DNA from: Acanthamoeba castellanii str. Neff
Lineage: Eukaryota > Discosea > Longamoebia > Acanthamoebidae
Length of the DNA stretch: 64,000 nt
NCBI RefSeq assembly: GCF_000313135.1
Contig: NW_004457638.1
Coordinates: 81,589-145,588, forward strand
Direction of reading: 5' to 3'
Shown here: positions 22,361-33,259 of the stretch, piece by piece
Layout of the letters: every line of letters starts with the position of its first letter
Position numbering within the stretch: the stretch's first letter is position 1
Position numbers and translations under genes: made by a program
Notes under the pieces: model-generated
What the model was told of the DNA's origin: nothing
What the model saw: the letters and a program-made list of their open reading frames with translations, nothing else
The model's database searches: none

Positions 22361-25300
22361 ATGGAAAAGCAGGGCACGCAGCAGCAGCAGTTCCCCACGA
22401 GGCACGTGATGCCCAAGGAAGAGACCCAGGCCGCCCAGTTCGTGAGCGAGCACCCCGAGTACGACGGCCGCGGTGTCGTCGTCGCCATTTTCGACTCGGG
22501 CGTCGATCCCGGCGCCGATGGTCTTCGCGTACAATGCCTCCCATTCGCACGGCACACGCACCACCGCACGCACCGCACACACCACCCCGCACACGCACGC
22601 ACTCGAAACGCACGGCGCCAACGGACCCGTGTGTGGATGGTGATGATGAGCAGATCACGAGCGATGGCAAGGTCAAGGTGATCGACTGCGTGGATGCCAC
22701 CGGCAGCGGCGACATCGACACGTCGACCGTGGTCGAGGCCTCGGCCGCCGGCACCCTGCAGGGCCTCTCCGGGCGTACGCTCAAGCTGGGCGACGCCATC
22801 GTGAACCCCTCAGGTACCTGACGCGTCCCTCGTTGCATGCGTGTGCGTGTGTGCGTGTGCGGTGGTGCATGTGCCGTGTCGTGCCGTGTGAAGAAGATCA
22901 ACAACACACGTTTGTGACACTCATATGTTCCAAACAACAAAACATGAACGTGTGGTTAGGCAAGTACAATGTGGGTATCATCCGGGCGTACGAACTCTTC
23001 CCCAAGCCCCTCGTCTCCAGGTACGCGGCCGACCAATTGTGCTCCCCCCCCCACGACGATCGTGTATGACACACGACACGCAACAACACGACACACACGA
23101 CACACGACACACGACACACACGACACACACGACACACGACACGCAACAACACGCTACGACAGGCTGAAGGAGGAGCGCAAGAAGAAGTTTGATGAAGTGC
23201 AGCGCACCGAGCTGGCCCGCATCAAGGCCCAGATCGACGCCACCACCGACGACAAGGCCAAGAAGGGTGCGCTCTCCCTGTCCGCCACCTCCCTCCACCT
23301 TATCCAACTCCACATGTCATATATTCTTCCATTTATATATATATTTCTTATACTTATGTAAGTATATATGTTATACTGAGATACTTATATAAGTTGCTGT
23401 CGACTAACCGGGTGCAAATAGAGCTGGAGGTTGCAGTGGAGCAGCTGAAGGAGCTGCAGGGCCAGTACGACGATGCTGGTCCGGTCTACGACGCGGTGGT
23501 GTACCACGACGGCGCGGTGTGGCGCAGCGTGATCGACCTCGAGGAGACGGGCGACTTGGCCGCGGCCGGCGTGGTGGCCTTCACCGACTACCGCCGCGAG
23601 CACCAGCTCGGCACCTTCGGCCACAACTCGATGCTCAACTTCGCCGTCAACATCTACGAAGAGGGCAGGGTCCTCTCCATCGTCACCTCTGGTACGGCAC
23701 ACGGCACACGGCACACGGCACACGGCACGACACACACGCGCACACCGCACACGAGTGTTGTGGGTGATGTTATTGACTTAGTGACCTCAATTGGGTGCGA
23801 ATGTAGGTTCGCATGGCACGCATGTGGCCGGTATCGTGGGAGCCAACTATCCCGAGACTCCCGAGCTCAACGGCATGGCGCCCGGTACGAACAACACACA
23901 CGCGCGCACCGACGCGACACGACGCGACACTCACAGTGAGGGCGGTGTACGCAGGTGTGCAAATCGTGTCCGTCAAGATTGGAGACACGCGTCTCGGCAC
24001 CATGGAGACCGGCACCGGTACTTAGCTCCCTCTCTTGTTCTTTTTATAATTTTATTTATTTGTTTTAAACAAATAAATAAACTACAAATAACTATTGTTC
24101 TGTTATTATTATTCCTTTTAATAATAATTACAACAAAATTGCATGCGACGTCGACAAACAGGTCTGGTGCGTGCGGCGATCCACGCCATCAGGAGCAAGG
24201 TCGACCTGATCAACATGAGCTACGGCGAGGCCGTCACCCTCCCCAACCAGGGCCGCTTCATCCAACTCGCCAAGGATCTGGTTCGTTCGTGTGCCCTGTG
24301 TGGCTCGATGCGTCAACTGTTTTAATGTTGCTTGACATGCCATCACAGCCTAACATAACGCAACATATCGCACAACACAACATATGTTAAATTTTGGTGG
24401 AACACTGAATGTAGGTGAACAAGTACAACATCACGTTCGTGAGCAGCGCAGGCAACAACGGGCCGGCCCTGTCCACCGTCGGCGCACCCGGCGTACGGCC
24501 GCTTCCCCTCCCGCTCCCCTATAACCATCCATATACTTGACGTTGTTTCACACACACACACTCCACAACACGCGCGCGTCCGTGTCCCACAGGGCACCAC
24601 AAGCGGGCTGATCGGGGTGGGCGCCTACGTCAGCGGACCCATGATGGACGCCTGCTACTCCATGCGGTTCGTCGCGGCCCTCTCTCTCTCTCTTCGCGCC
24701 GCTCGCCCGTCTTTTCTATTGTGTTGCCGTTGTTGTTATTATGTTGTTGTGTTGTTTGGGCTGACGTTGGGGACCAATCGCAACCCACAACAAAAAAGGG
24801 AGGAGCTGCCGGAGACGCAATACACGTGGTCGTCGCGTGGACCGACGCCCGACGGCCACCAGGGCGTCTCGATCTCCGCCCCCGGTACTCTACCACGCAT
24901 TCCTGCGCTGGTTTGTTGCATTGCAACATTTTCCTGGAATTACGTGATTTGTTTATTGATTGATTTATTTTTCCACCCGTCGGGTGCAGGTGGTGCGGTG
25001 AGCCCGGTGCCCAATTGGCTGCTGACCAAGTCGCAGCTCATGAACGGCACCTCCATGTCCTCCCCCAACTGCTGCGGCGGCATCGCCCTCCTCATCAGCG
25101 CCCTTAAGGTCGAGAGCCCCTGCCACCTTAAACTCGTGTCGGCGTGTGCGTGTGCGCGCGCGCGTGTGTGTGCGTGTGCGGTGCGGTGCTGACGCGGTGT
25201 ACACGCCCAGGCACAAGGGGTCAAGTACACGCCGCACACGATCAAGCGGGCTATCGAGAACTCGGCCCGGCGGGTGCCCGCCATCGAGTCGTTCGCCCTC

Positions 25301-28300
25301 GGCAACGGCCTGCTGCAGGTCAACGAGGCCTACCACCACCTCATCAAGTACGGCGCCGCCTACGCCGACCCGGCCGTCCGGTTCGACGTCGACCTGCCCC
25401 TCCACCACCACGGCGCCCGCGGCGTCTACCTCCGGTACGCCCCCCCTCTCGCCCCGCGCCGTGCCGCGCCTCATACGTGTGTCGTGTCGTTGGTCGTGTC
25501 GTTCTGGTCGTGTCGTGTCGTGTCGTGTCGTGTCGTTGGTCGTGTCGTGTCGTGTCGTGTCGTTGGTCGTGTCGTGTCGATCGAAAAGGGACTGGGAGGA
25601 GACGAACAGGGTGCTGGAGGCCACGGTGCGGGTGACCCCCGTGTTCCACGATGACGTGGCGAGCAAGGTTCGTCGTGTGGTGTGCGGTGTGCGTTGTGTT
25701 GTGTTGTGTTACAGGCCACGGCGCTGATCGTGGGGTGTGTTGCGGTGCGCAGGAGAGGATCGAGTTCGAGCGGCGCTACGCGTTGGTCGTCTCCCACCCG
25801 CAGTGGATTGAGGCCCCCAAGCACCTCATCCTCTCCAACGGTTCGCTCCACCACCAGCGGCGTCCATATGCCCGCTCCTCACTTACACCGCACACGACAC
25901 GACACGACCAACGGCACGACCAACGACACGGCACACGCGTAGGAGAGCGTTCGTTTGCAATCAAGGTCGACCCGACGGTGCTGGAGGCGGGGAGCCACCA
26001 CTACGGAGAGATCGTGGCCATCGACGTGAGCCAGCCCGAGGCCGGCCCCGTGTTCAAGGTGCCCGTCACCGTCATTCGCCCCCTCCGCATCGAGCGCGGC
26101 CCAGGTACGTACCCATCGCACACACGCACCACCGCACACACCACGCACACATCGGTCTCACCGCACTCACGGCACGACGCACGCGCACATGGCACGACAC
26201 GACACGACACACGCGCAGACGAGAGCAACCCGGTGCACAGTTTGGAGTTCAATGGCCTGACGTTCCGTTCCGGCGGAATCGAGCGTCGCTTTGTGTCGGT
26301 GCCCCACGGCGCCAGCCACGCCGTCATCACCATCCGGTGCGCCCCCGCAACGCACACACGCCACCGCACACGCACGACACGACACGACACGCACGCGACA
26401 CGACACGCGTGTGATGCAGGCACACGGCCCAGACTGAACGTCTGAAATTCCATTGGAGCAGGGGTGTGAAGGTGGCGCCGAGGAAGCGGTTCGTGCTGCA
26501 CACGCTCCAGCTCACGCCCCACCGCAGCTACGCCCAGGGCGAACACGAAAAGTGCGTTCCCTGGCCTCCGCCCCCCCCCCCCCGCCGGCGCTTGCCGTGA
26601 CACTCACGCGCGTGTCGCGGTGCGTGTCGCGTCGTGTGCGGTGGGCGTGTGCGGCGTGTAGGTATATTTGGATGGAGAGCAACGCGGAGGAGGCGGTTCC
26701 GATCAAGGTCAAGGACGGGGTCACCATCGAGCTGTGCCTCGCCCAATACTGGAACGGCATCGGCGACGCTCTCGTCGACATGAAGGTCCCCTGCCGTCCC
26801 ACACGCACACAACACGTTAGAAGCGCTTCCGCCACTACGTCACACTCAACGGCGACTACACGACACCCACTGCATGACACGACACACGGCACGACACGAC
26901 ACGACACGCACGGCACGACACGACACGACACGCGTACGATACAGGTGGAGTTCCACGGGTTGAAGGTGACCACGACCGACGTGGGCCTGTACGGGAGTCA
27001 CCTGGTCAAGCGCGTCGACGTCAGCTCCCTGCTCCGCAAGGAGGACCTCCTCCCCAAGGTACGACACGACCGACACATGACATGACACACGACACGACAC
27101 ACGACACGACACGACGTGGTGCTGACCCGCGGGGGGGGGGATAGATCGTGCTGGACCGCACGCAGCGCCCGGTCACGCCGACCACGTACGCCATCCGCTC
27201 GCTGCCCGACGACCGCGACCGCCTCCCCGAAGGCAAGCAGATCTACGAAATGGTTCGCCCGCCCACTCTCTCTCTCTCTCTCTCGCCCTTTCCGTTTCGC
27301 CCCGTCGCCCCGTCGAGTGCGCAAATGGGGGAGGGAAAGCTGACGCAGTGCGACGTGGGATTTCGCCCCCGGGGGCGAATCACGACCACAGGTGCTGACG
27401 TACGGGTTCAAGCTGAGCGAGGCGGGCGATGTGACCCCGCGCTTCCCCGTCCTCTCCACCCTCCTCTACGAGTCGCCCTACGAGGCCCAGTTCTGGTAGG
27501 CCGCGCGTGCGTGTGCGGTGGTGTGTGCGGTGGTGGAAGAAAATGATGTGTTGACGTGCGCGGCACGGTGGCGTAGGATGATCTTCAACGCCAATAAGCG
27601 GCTGGTGGGCTTCGGCGACTTCCGCCCGTCCGCCCAGAAGCTCGCCAAGGGTACTCCCCCCCGCCCACCCAAGGCTTCCCTACGTAGCTCACACCTGCGT
27701 GTCGTGTGCGTCGTGTGCGGTGCGCCGTGTGTCATGCGTCGCGTGCCGCGTGTTGCGTGTCGTGTGGCGTGAGCAGGGAGCTACACGTTGCGGTTCCAGA
27801 TCAGACACGACCAGGTGGAGATGCTGGAGAAGCTCAAGGACACGGAGGTGCTGCTGGAGAAGAAGATCGCCAAGCCCCTCAACCTGCCCATCTTCTCCAA
27901 CATCAGCGACGCCCTCGTGTACGCCTTCCCACCACCACCACGTGCGCGCGTGCGTGTGCGGTCGTGCGTGCGTGTGCGGCGCGTGCTTTCGGCTGAGTGG
28001 TGTGTGCAATCGTTGTGTGTGCGCAGGAACGGGTCTAAGTTCGCGTCGGCGGGCAAGAAGATGAAGTGCGGGCGGGAGCAGGTGTTTTTCATCGGCCGCA
28101 CCGACACCAAGTCCCTCCCCAAGGACACCTCCGCCGGCGACCTCCTTCTCGGTACTCTCAGCCTCGACCGCGGTCATTCCTCGCATTCCTCATCATTGCC
28201 GACACGACACGACACGACACGACACGACCACAACGACACGACACGACACGACACGACACACGACAGGTACGCTGCAGGTGTACAAGAAGCTGTTCGCGGA

Positions 28301-29696
28301 TAAGAACAAGAAGCTGGCCGGGCTGCCGTTCGCCTATGTGGTGCAGCCGACGTCGAGCTGCTCTTCGGCTTCCGCCGCCTCGTCGAACTCCAATGGCTCC
28401 AATGGAGGCGATGGCAAGGAAAAGGAGAAGGAGAAGGAGAAGGAGCAGACGCCGGAGGAGAAGCTCGAGGCGTTCATCTTCGAGAAGAAGGTCGAGTACG
28501 CCGACAAGCTCCTCAAGGACAAGAAGGTCCAGGAATTCGACGACCTCTCCCGAGTACGCGCCCTCCTTTAACGTTATTACTTTTAATAATTATTATCATT
28601 ATTATTATATATTGGTAATTATGTGTGTTAATATGTTTATATATTGAACAATACAGGCGCTGGTGTCGGCCAAGCCCGACCACCTGCCGCTGCTGGTGCT
28701 CAACCTGAAGCGCGCCGTCAGCGGAAAGAATGTACGTGCGACACATTCCATGGTGTGCCATTTTTTATTTCTTGATGATCGAAAAATGAGCCTCTCATGG
28801 TTATCGCTGCGCGCGTGGCGTTGCAGGTGACGGAGATTGCTGCAGCGGCCGACGCGGTGGTCGCCAACATCGACACCACCAGCCTCGCCCTCCACCTCGC
28901 CGCCACCAAGCTCGGTGCGTCGTCCTCGTCGTCGTCATCACCATCGACACCCACATGTGCATGTCGGCAATCCTAACACTCCAAGGGCGCTGGAATGCAT
29001 TCCAGGGACGAAGCCCGAGGGGAGCGAAGCGCAGGCGGCGGCCAAGGCCACCAAGGAGAAGGAGAAGCAGCTCGACGCCCTCCTTTCGGCCCTCACCGAG
29101 AAGACCCTGGCCGTGGCCACCGCCGCCCTTGCTACCGGTACTATCACTCTCTCTCCCTCGTGCGACCACACCGCGCGCACACGTGTGCTGAGCGTGTGTC
29201 GGCGTGTGTCGTGTGTCGCGTGTGTCGCGTGTTGTGTGCGCGCAGAAGACGCGGGCGGGAAGGCGGCGCTGTTGGCGGAGGCCGATGCGACGCTCGAGCA
29301 GCTGAAGAAGTGGGCCAACGTCACCGGCGATTCGAAGTATTACCACCTCCTCGCCGCGCTCCACCGCGCTCGCGGTCAACTCGCCACCGCTCTCAAGGTT
29401 CGCTCGTTTTCCCCCTGCCCCTCTCTCCCTCGCCCGAACACCGTCATTTGCTGACCGCACACGCACCACCGCACACACCGCACGCACCACCGCACACGCA
29501 CCACCGCACACGCACGCAACAGTATGTGAGCAAGCAGTACAAGGAGCTGGCGGATGGTGGGCAGCTGGGCGAGCAGGAGCGCGGGCTGTACGAGCAGCGG
29601 GTGGAGCTGGTCCGCCAGCTCGGCTGGGCGCACTGGGAGTCGCACCTGCGCGCGGCCAAGCACGCCCTCTACCCCGCCAAGTACTCCCTCTTCTGA
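22361..29696 (+). CDS. TPP2: Tripeptidyl-peptidase II (subtilisin-like serine peptidase)
   Basis: I place 31 exons: 22361-22528, 22651-22813, 22960-23020, 23163-23266, 23422-23691, 23807-23884, 23955-24017, 24162-24280, 24415-24492, 24593-24666, 24799-24884, 24990-25108, 25211-25434, 25589-25667, 25753-25840, 25943-26104, 26219-26336, 26462-26551, 26662-26785, 26945-27058, 27145-27252, 27392-27495, 27577-27650, 27777-27918, 28027-28151, 28267-28553, 28657-28731, 28827-28914, 29006-29137, 29246-29397 and 29523-29696. They sum to 1280 residues, close to the family size. The catalytic triad is Asp in [10 protein letters not shown] (about residue 45), His in GSHGTHVAG and Ser in NGTSMSSPN; the oxyanion Asn is in SSAGNNGP. 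The enzyme trims tripeptides from proteasome products as a giant cytosolic complex. A low-complexity KEKEKEKE linker is inserted near 28420. Confidence 0.95.
25486..25580 (+). repeat. CGTGT pentanucleotide repeat in a TPP2 intron
   Basis: About 90 bases of GTGTC units with occasional GTTGGTC interruptions lie between TPP2 exons 13 and 14. The complementary form (ACACG) fills other introns, for example 28200-28264. Confidence 0.85.
28200..28264 (+). repeat. ACACG pentanucleotide repeat in a TPP2 intron
   Basis: Tandem GACAC units end directly at the acceptor of the exon at 28267. Same family as 25486-25580 but on the other strand within the same gene. Confidence 0.85.
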
Positions 29697-29784
29697 GCGC
29701 GTTCGCTTTCGTTCTTCGGCCAAACAAAGAACGGAAAAAGCGAAAAGAATTAAAAATTCATTTTCTGATTAATTTGCGATCGCA

Positions 29785-30643
29785 ATGGCAAGCCGATCGA
29801 TGACTTGGCACGAGGATGCCCTGGAGGAAAAGGGCAAGAGGAAGAGCAGGAGTAGGACCTCGAGTTTTACCAACTTCTTTCGGGGGCAGGCGGGTGAGGA
29901 GGTGGAGGATTCATCGATGAATGCTGCGAGTAGTGCTGTGGCTGAAAAACCCAAGGTGGTGTGGGTGACGCTCAACGATAAAATCCACTCACACACCCTG
30001 CGTGCATCGATCAACGTAGCGGATGAGAAGCTGTACAATAACATAGTCTCCATCTTGGTGGGACGCGATTACGAGAAATTGGACAAATTCAAACGAAGGA
30101 ATCGATTTCTTCACCACGAGGCTGTAGAGGCGCTGCAGTCGCTTGCCTTCCTCATCGAGTACTGTCGATCTTCGACCAACAAGGGCGGGCTTGACCGATT
30201 CGTGCTCGACGACGCCTCGGAGGCCCAGCGGCCCAGCGTGGAGTTCGATCTCAGGCGACTCAACGCTTGCCCGAAGGCCTGCTGCCGTGTCAAGATGGCG
30301 AGTGGTGGTACGCGCGTACATCGCCTTCTGCCTTCACGCTAGCGTGCACTCACCTTTCTCTTTCCCCATCGCACTGTCTGGCACAGACACACTGTCGCAT
30401 TGCCCTCGCATTGGGATGATCAGGTGAGTGCGCCCTCGTGCGCTTGTGGTGAATGTGTGCGCACACACTCGCGAACACGCACACGAATGTGGCTGATCGT
30501 GTTGGTGTTGTTGTGGGCCACACAGCTGTGCCAAGTGTGGGATTGCGACATGGTGCTCGGAGGAATGCCTGGAGATGGGCTTCGAGCAGCACCAGGAGGT
30601 CTGTCGCGCCGCCACCGACCTGCTCAACAAGCTGGGCCTGTGA
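29785..30643 (+). CDS. Small MYND-type zinc finger protein
   Basis: Exons 29785-30307, 30387-30423 and 30526-30643, 225 residues. The body is charged and helical (VVWVTLNDKIHSHTLRAS, LHHEAVEALQSLAFLIEY). The C-terminus carries an incomplete-looking MYND finger: ACPKACC, a spacer split by a 37-base exon, then CAKCGIATWCSEECLEMGF and HQEVC. The second half fits MYND (C-x2-C, WC, C, H, C); the first zinc pair is irregular. Function unknown, probably protein binding. It starts 88 bp after the TPP2 stop. Confidence 0.7.
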
Positions 30644-30820
30644 TGAGCCAGCCAGCCACCATCCAGTGTTGTCATTCATCACTTCAACCTGTACATACTA
30701 CACCAACGTAGCCGGCTGTGCAAAGTATTTGGGAAATGCTACGCAAACATTTCGCAAATACATTCATTTCATACAAAGGGTGTGACAAGAGGTGCTGGCG
30801 CCAGTGGAGCTGCTGGGCGC

Positions 30821-31758
30821 TTAGAGGTTCTTGTTGAGGAACTTCCTCTTGGAGAAGCACATCCACCACTTGCTGGGCTCGTTCTCGCCAAAGGCGTACA
30901 CGGCCTCGATGAGACGGTCGCCGGTCTCCTGCCTGAGCTGGGTCAGGTACTGACGGATCTGGTCTGTTGTTGGGTGACGGCACCCAAACGCGTAGCACAA
31001 GAAAAAAGCGTCAGCACTTGTGTGCGGCGCTACACGCAGCGATTGGCAGACGTTCATTGAGATCTCGCAATCAAGAGCGCGCTTGATTGCAAGCGGATCG
31101 TTGATTGGAGGGGGGGGGAATGAATGGAACGTACCAGCCTCAGCACGGTTGGCCGGGTTGGAGACGAAGCCAGCAAGAGCGAAGTTCTTGTCGCCGGGAA
31201 CAGCGAAGTTCTGGATGGCGAGGTTGAAGAGGTTCTTCTGGGCGCCGCCCTTGCTCTGGTTCACCATCTGGTTGATGGCCTGCGAGATGTAGAGCGTCAG
31301 GTAGATGAGGACGCGGTCAGCCGGACCCTTGACCTCGTAGTTCCTGAACAGCACGTTGGCCTTGAAGAAGCTGATCGCCTCATCGATGATGTCGGGTTGG
31401 TCTGCAAGATCGTATTGTGTAGTGCGCGAAATTAATGATAGAACCGTACGTTACATCGCGCACACGATGCATCGGTTTTCATACAGCTGCGAGCAACACT
31501 AATTGGCCCAATTGGTGGAGGGTAGTGTACCAGCAGGGCCAGTGTAGCGGGGAGCGGGACCCTTGTACTTGGTCTTGATGGGCAGCACGCCCATGCCGCA
31601 CATGACGCGAAGGTCGGCCTCCTTGTTGTACTGAGAGTGGTAGGCCTAATGCGTCCCCCCCCCAAGAATAATTAATGGACTGAAGAAGTGGTCTTGCGCT
31701 CGCACGAAAAGAAGCGCGTAGGCAAGCTACTCAGCGAAGTGAGTACGTACGGGCATTA
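30821..31758 (-). CDS. ARPC3: Arp2/3 complex subunit 3 (p21)
   Basis: Minus-strand exons 31758-31753, 31645-31531, 31401-31135 and 30963-30821, 176 residues (human 178). The first coding exon is only ATGCCC, giving Met-Pro, which joins AYHSQYNKEADLR as in animal ARPC3. Family segments follow: GMGVLPIKTKYKGPAPR, EAISFFKANVLFRNYEV, LIYLTLYISQAINQM and QLRQETGDRLIE...PSKWWMCFSKRKF. It is part of the actin-nucleating Arp2/3 complex, central to amoeboid movement. Confidence 0.95.
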
Positions 31759-31824
31759 TAAATTAGCTTCGTTCAGAGTGAGGATGGATTAGATGTTCTG
31801 CTGGCGGTCTGTGGTGCGCCCTCT

Positions 31825-33068
31825 TTACTTTCGCCTGAGACAACCACCCCGTGAAAGCCCCCTTTTTTCCCGGATTTCGATATTGCAGAGGCTGCATCCA
31901 ATCACATTATTTGTTGAATTCAACAAATAATGTTGAGCTGTGTGGCCAGTTGAGGTTGCAGGTGCAGCACTGCTTGAAGGGCTTCTGCTCATCACTGTGG
32001 AGAACACGATATTGTGTTTGCACCATTTGCCTGTGTAGACATGGTAGCAGCAGGTGCACAAGAAGTGAGAAGTTGACAGGATAGTTGCAGCAAGATGGGC
32101 TTGAGTGGGCTGAGATGCCATCTTCTTGGTTTGTTGTGCCTGTTGCTTTGACTTCATCAATGTGTGGTGCATGCCTTTGCAGTACTGTTTGTACTGAACT
32201 GTGAAATGCATGAGCCAACTCCTCATGATCATCCTTGGCCTGATGGCCTTATTCTTGTTCAAGTAGACATAGGCCAGGATCTTGAACATTGCCTCTGTTT
32301 TGTTGTTCATGTTCTCAAGACCTTCATCACAACCAAGGATTTGTGCATATGTGATAAACTAATCAGTCAGTTGCACACATGCACTGAACTTCATTCTTCA
32401 CATTTTTGCTGAATTGGAGCACTATTCCTGAAGTTAAACTTCCACTCCATTCCATGCTGATAAAATCACTTTTAACTCCACATATTCCAAGTTTTTATCA
32501 AATCATTTTCATCTCAAATCCCTCAATATGACTTATAAGCAGCGGTCTAGCATGTCAAAATCACACATGCAGATCCATATCTTTAAAACTGCCCTATAAA
32601 TCAAAAATGTCAAATCTCACACAATTTTAGCACAACAAAAATTCCACAGTCATTTGTGACCTCTCATTTCAAATGACCACAAGTTATAGGGTGGTGGTGT
32701 ATTGTGTGTTTGTGGAGTCTTGCAGTGGGCTGTCCTTGACCAGCTTCCTGGCTGCCTTGCTCCAGCCTGCAGTCCTGGTGCCCACTCCTCACCTCTATCA
32801 TGCACCTGCACAACTTCAAGGAATCATGCTAACACCTCTTATGTGTCACACCACATAGAAAGCAAAGGGTCATGCATGCCTTGTCATCATTTGCAACCAG
32901 CACATAGAGAGGCAGGCTGTGCTTCATGGCCTTGTACAGGCCATCAAGGCCTGCAACATGGTGGCCCCATTGCCAAACAATCTCCACCAAATTAGGCATT
33001 GCAAAATGGCTGCTTGGCTTGCCATGCTTTGTTGACTTCCTAATCATTTGTGGAGGGGTAGAGCACAC
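31825..33068 (-). mobile_element. Degenerate MULE-type transposase fragments
   Basis: Base composition and codon use change sharply here to AT-richer sequence. On the minus strand, 33068-32829 encodes QWGHHVAGLDGLYKAMKHSL followed by PLYVLVANDDKA, which resembles the catalytic-core start of MULE transposases. 32310-31825 encodes FLCTCCYHVYTGKWCKHNIV, a SWIM zinc finger (C-x-C...C-x-H) typical of the same enzymes. About 500 bases between them have no open frame. I read this as a decayed DNA transposon. Terminal repeats were not found, apart from a palindrome near the left end. Confidence 0.5.
31904..31933. repeat. 30-bp perfect palindrome
   Basis: ACATTATTTGTTGAA followed immediately by its exact complement, centred at 31918/31919, with no loop. 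It lies inside the AT-rich transposon-like island, near its left edge. Confidence 0.9.
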
Positions 33069-33259
33069 AGGAGGCCATGTCTTCCCTCTCCAATGTCAAC
33101 TGCAAGATGGACACAAGGTCCAGCCCTCAGCCAGCATTCGCTGCCAGCTTTTTCTCCACCTTTTCTGTGCTCAAGCCCGTCTTTTTTCCGTCGACGATAA
33201 AAGAAGGCGTGTCGATTTGGCAGCCGACCCAGCCATCACAACCTTCTGCACAGCTCATA

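Noticed and set aside
28200..28264. CRISPR-like or satellite array
   Set aside because: Plain tandem pentanucleotide repeat within an intron; no spacers.
31825..33068. An active transposon
   Set aside because: No continuous frame between the two transposase pieces and no terminal repeats found.
33077..33259. CWC22 start at the upstream in-frame ATG
   Set aside because: The extra 61 residues do not resemble the family and overlap the transposon-like island. The MSDDSASPQ start is typical.
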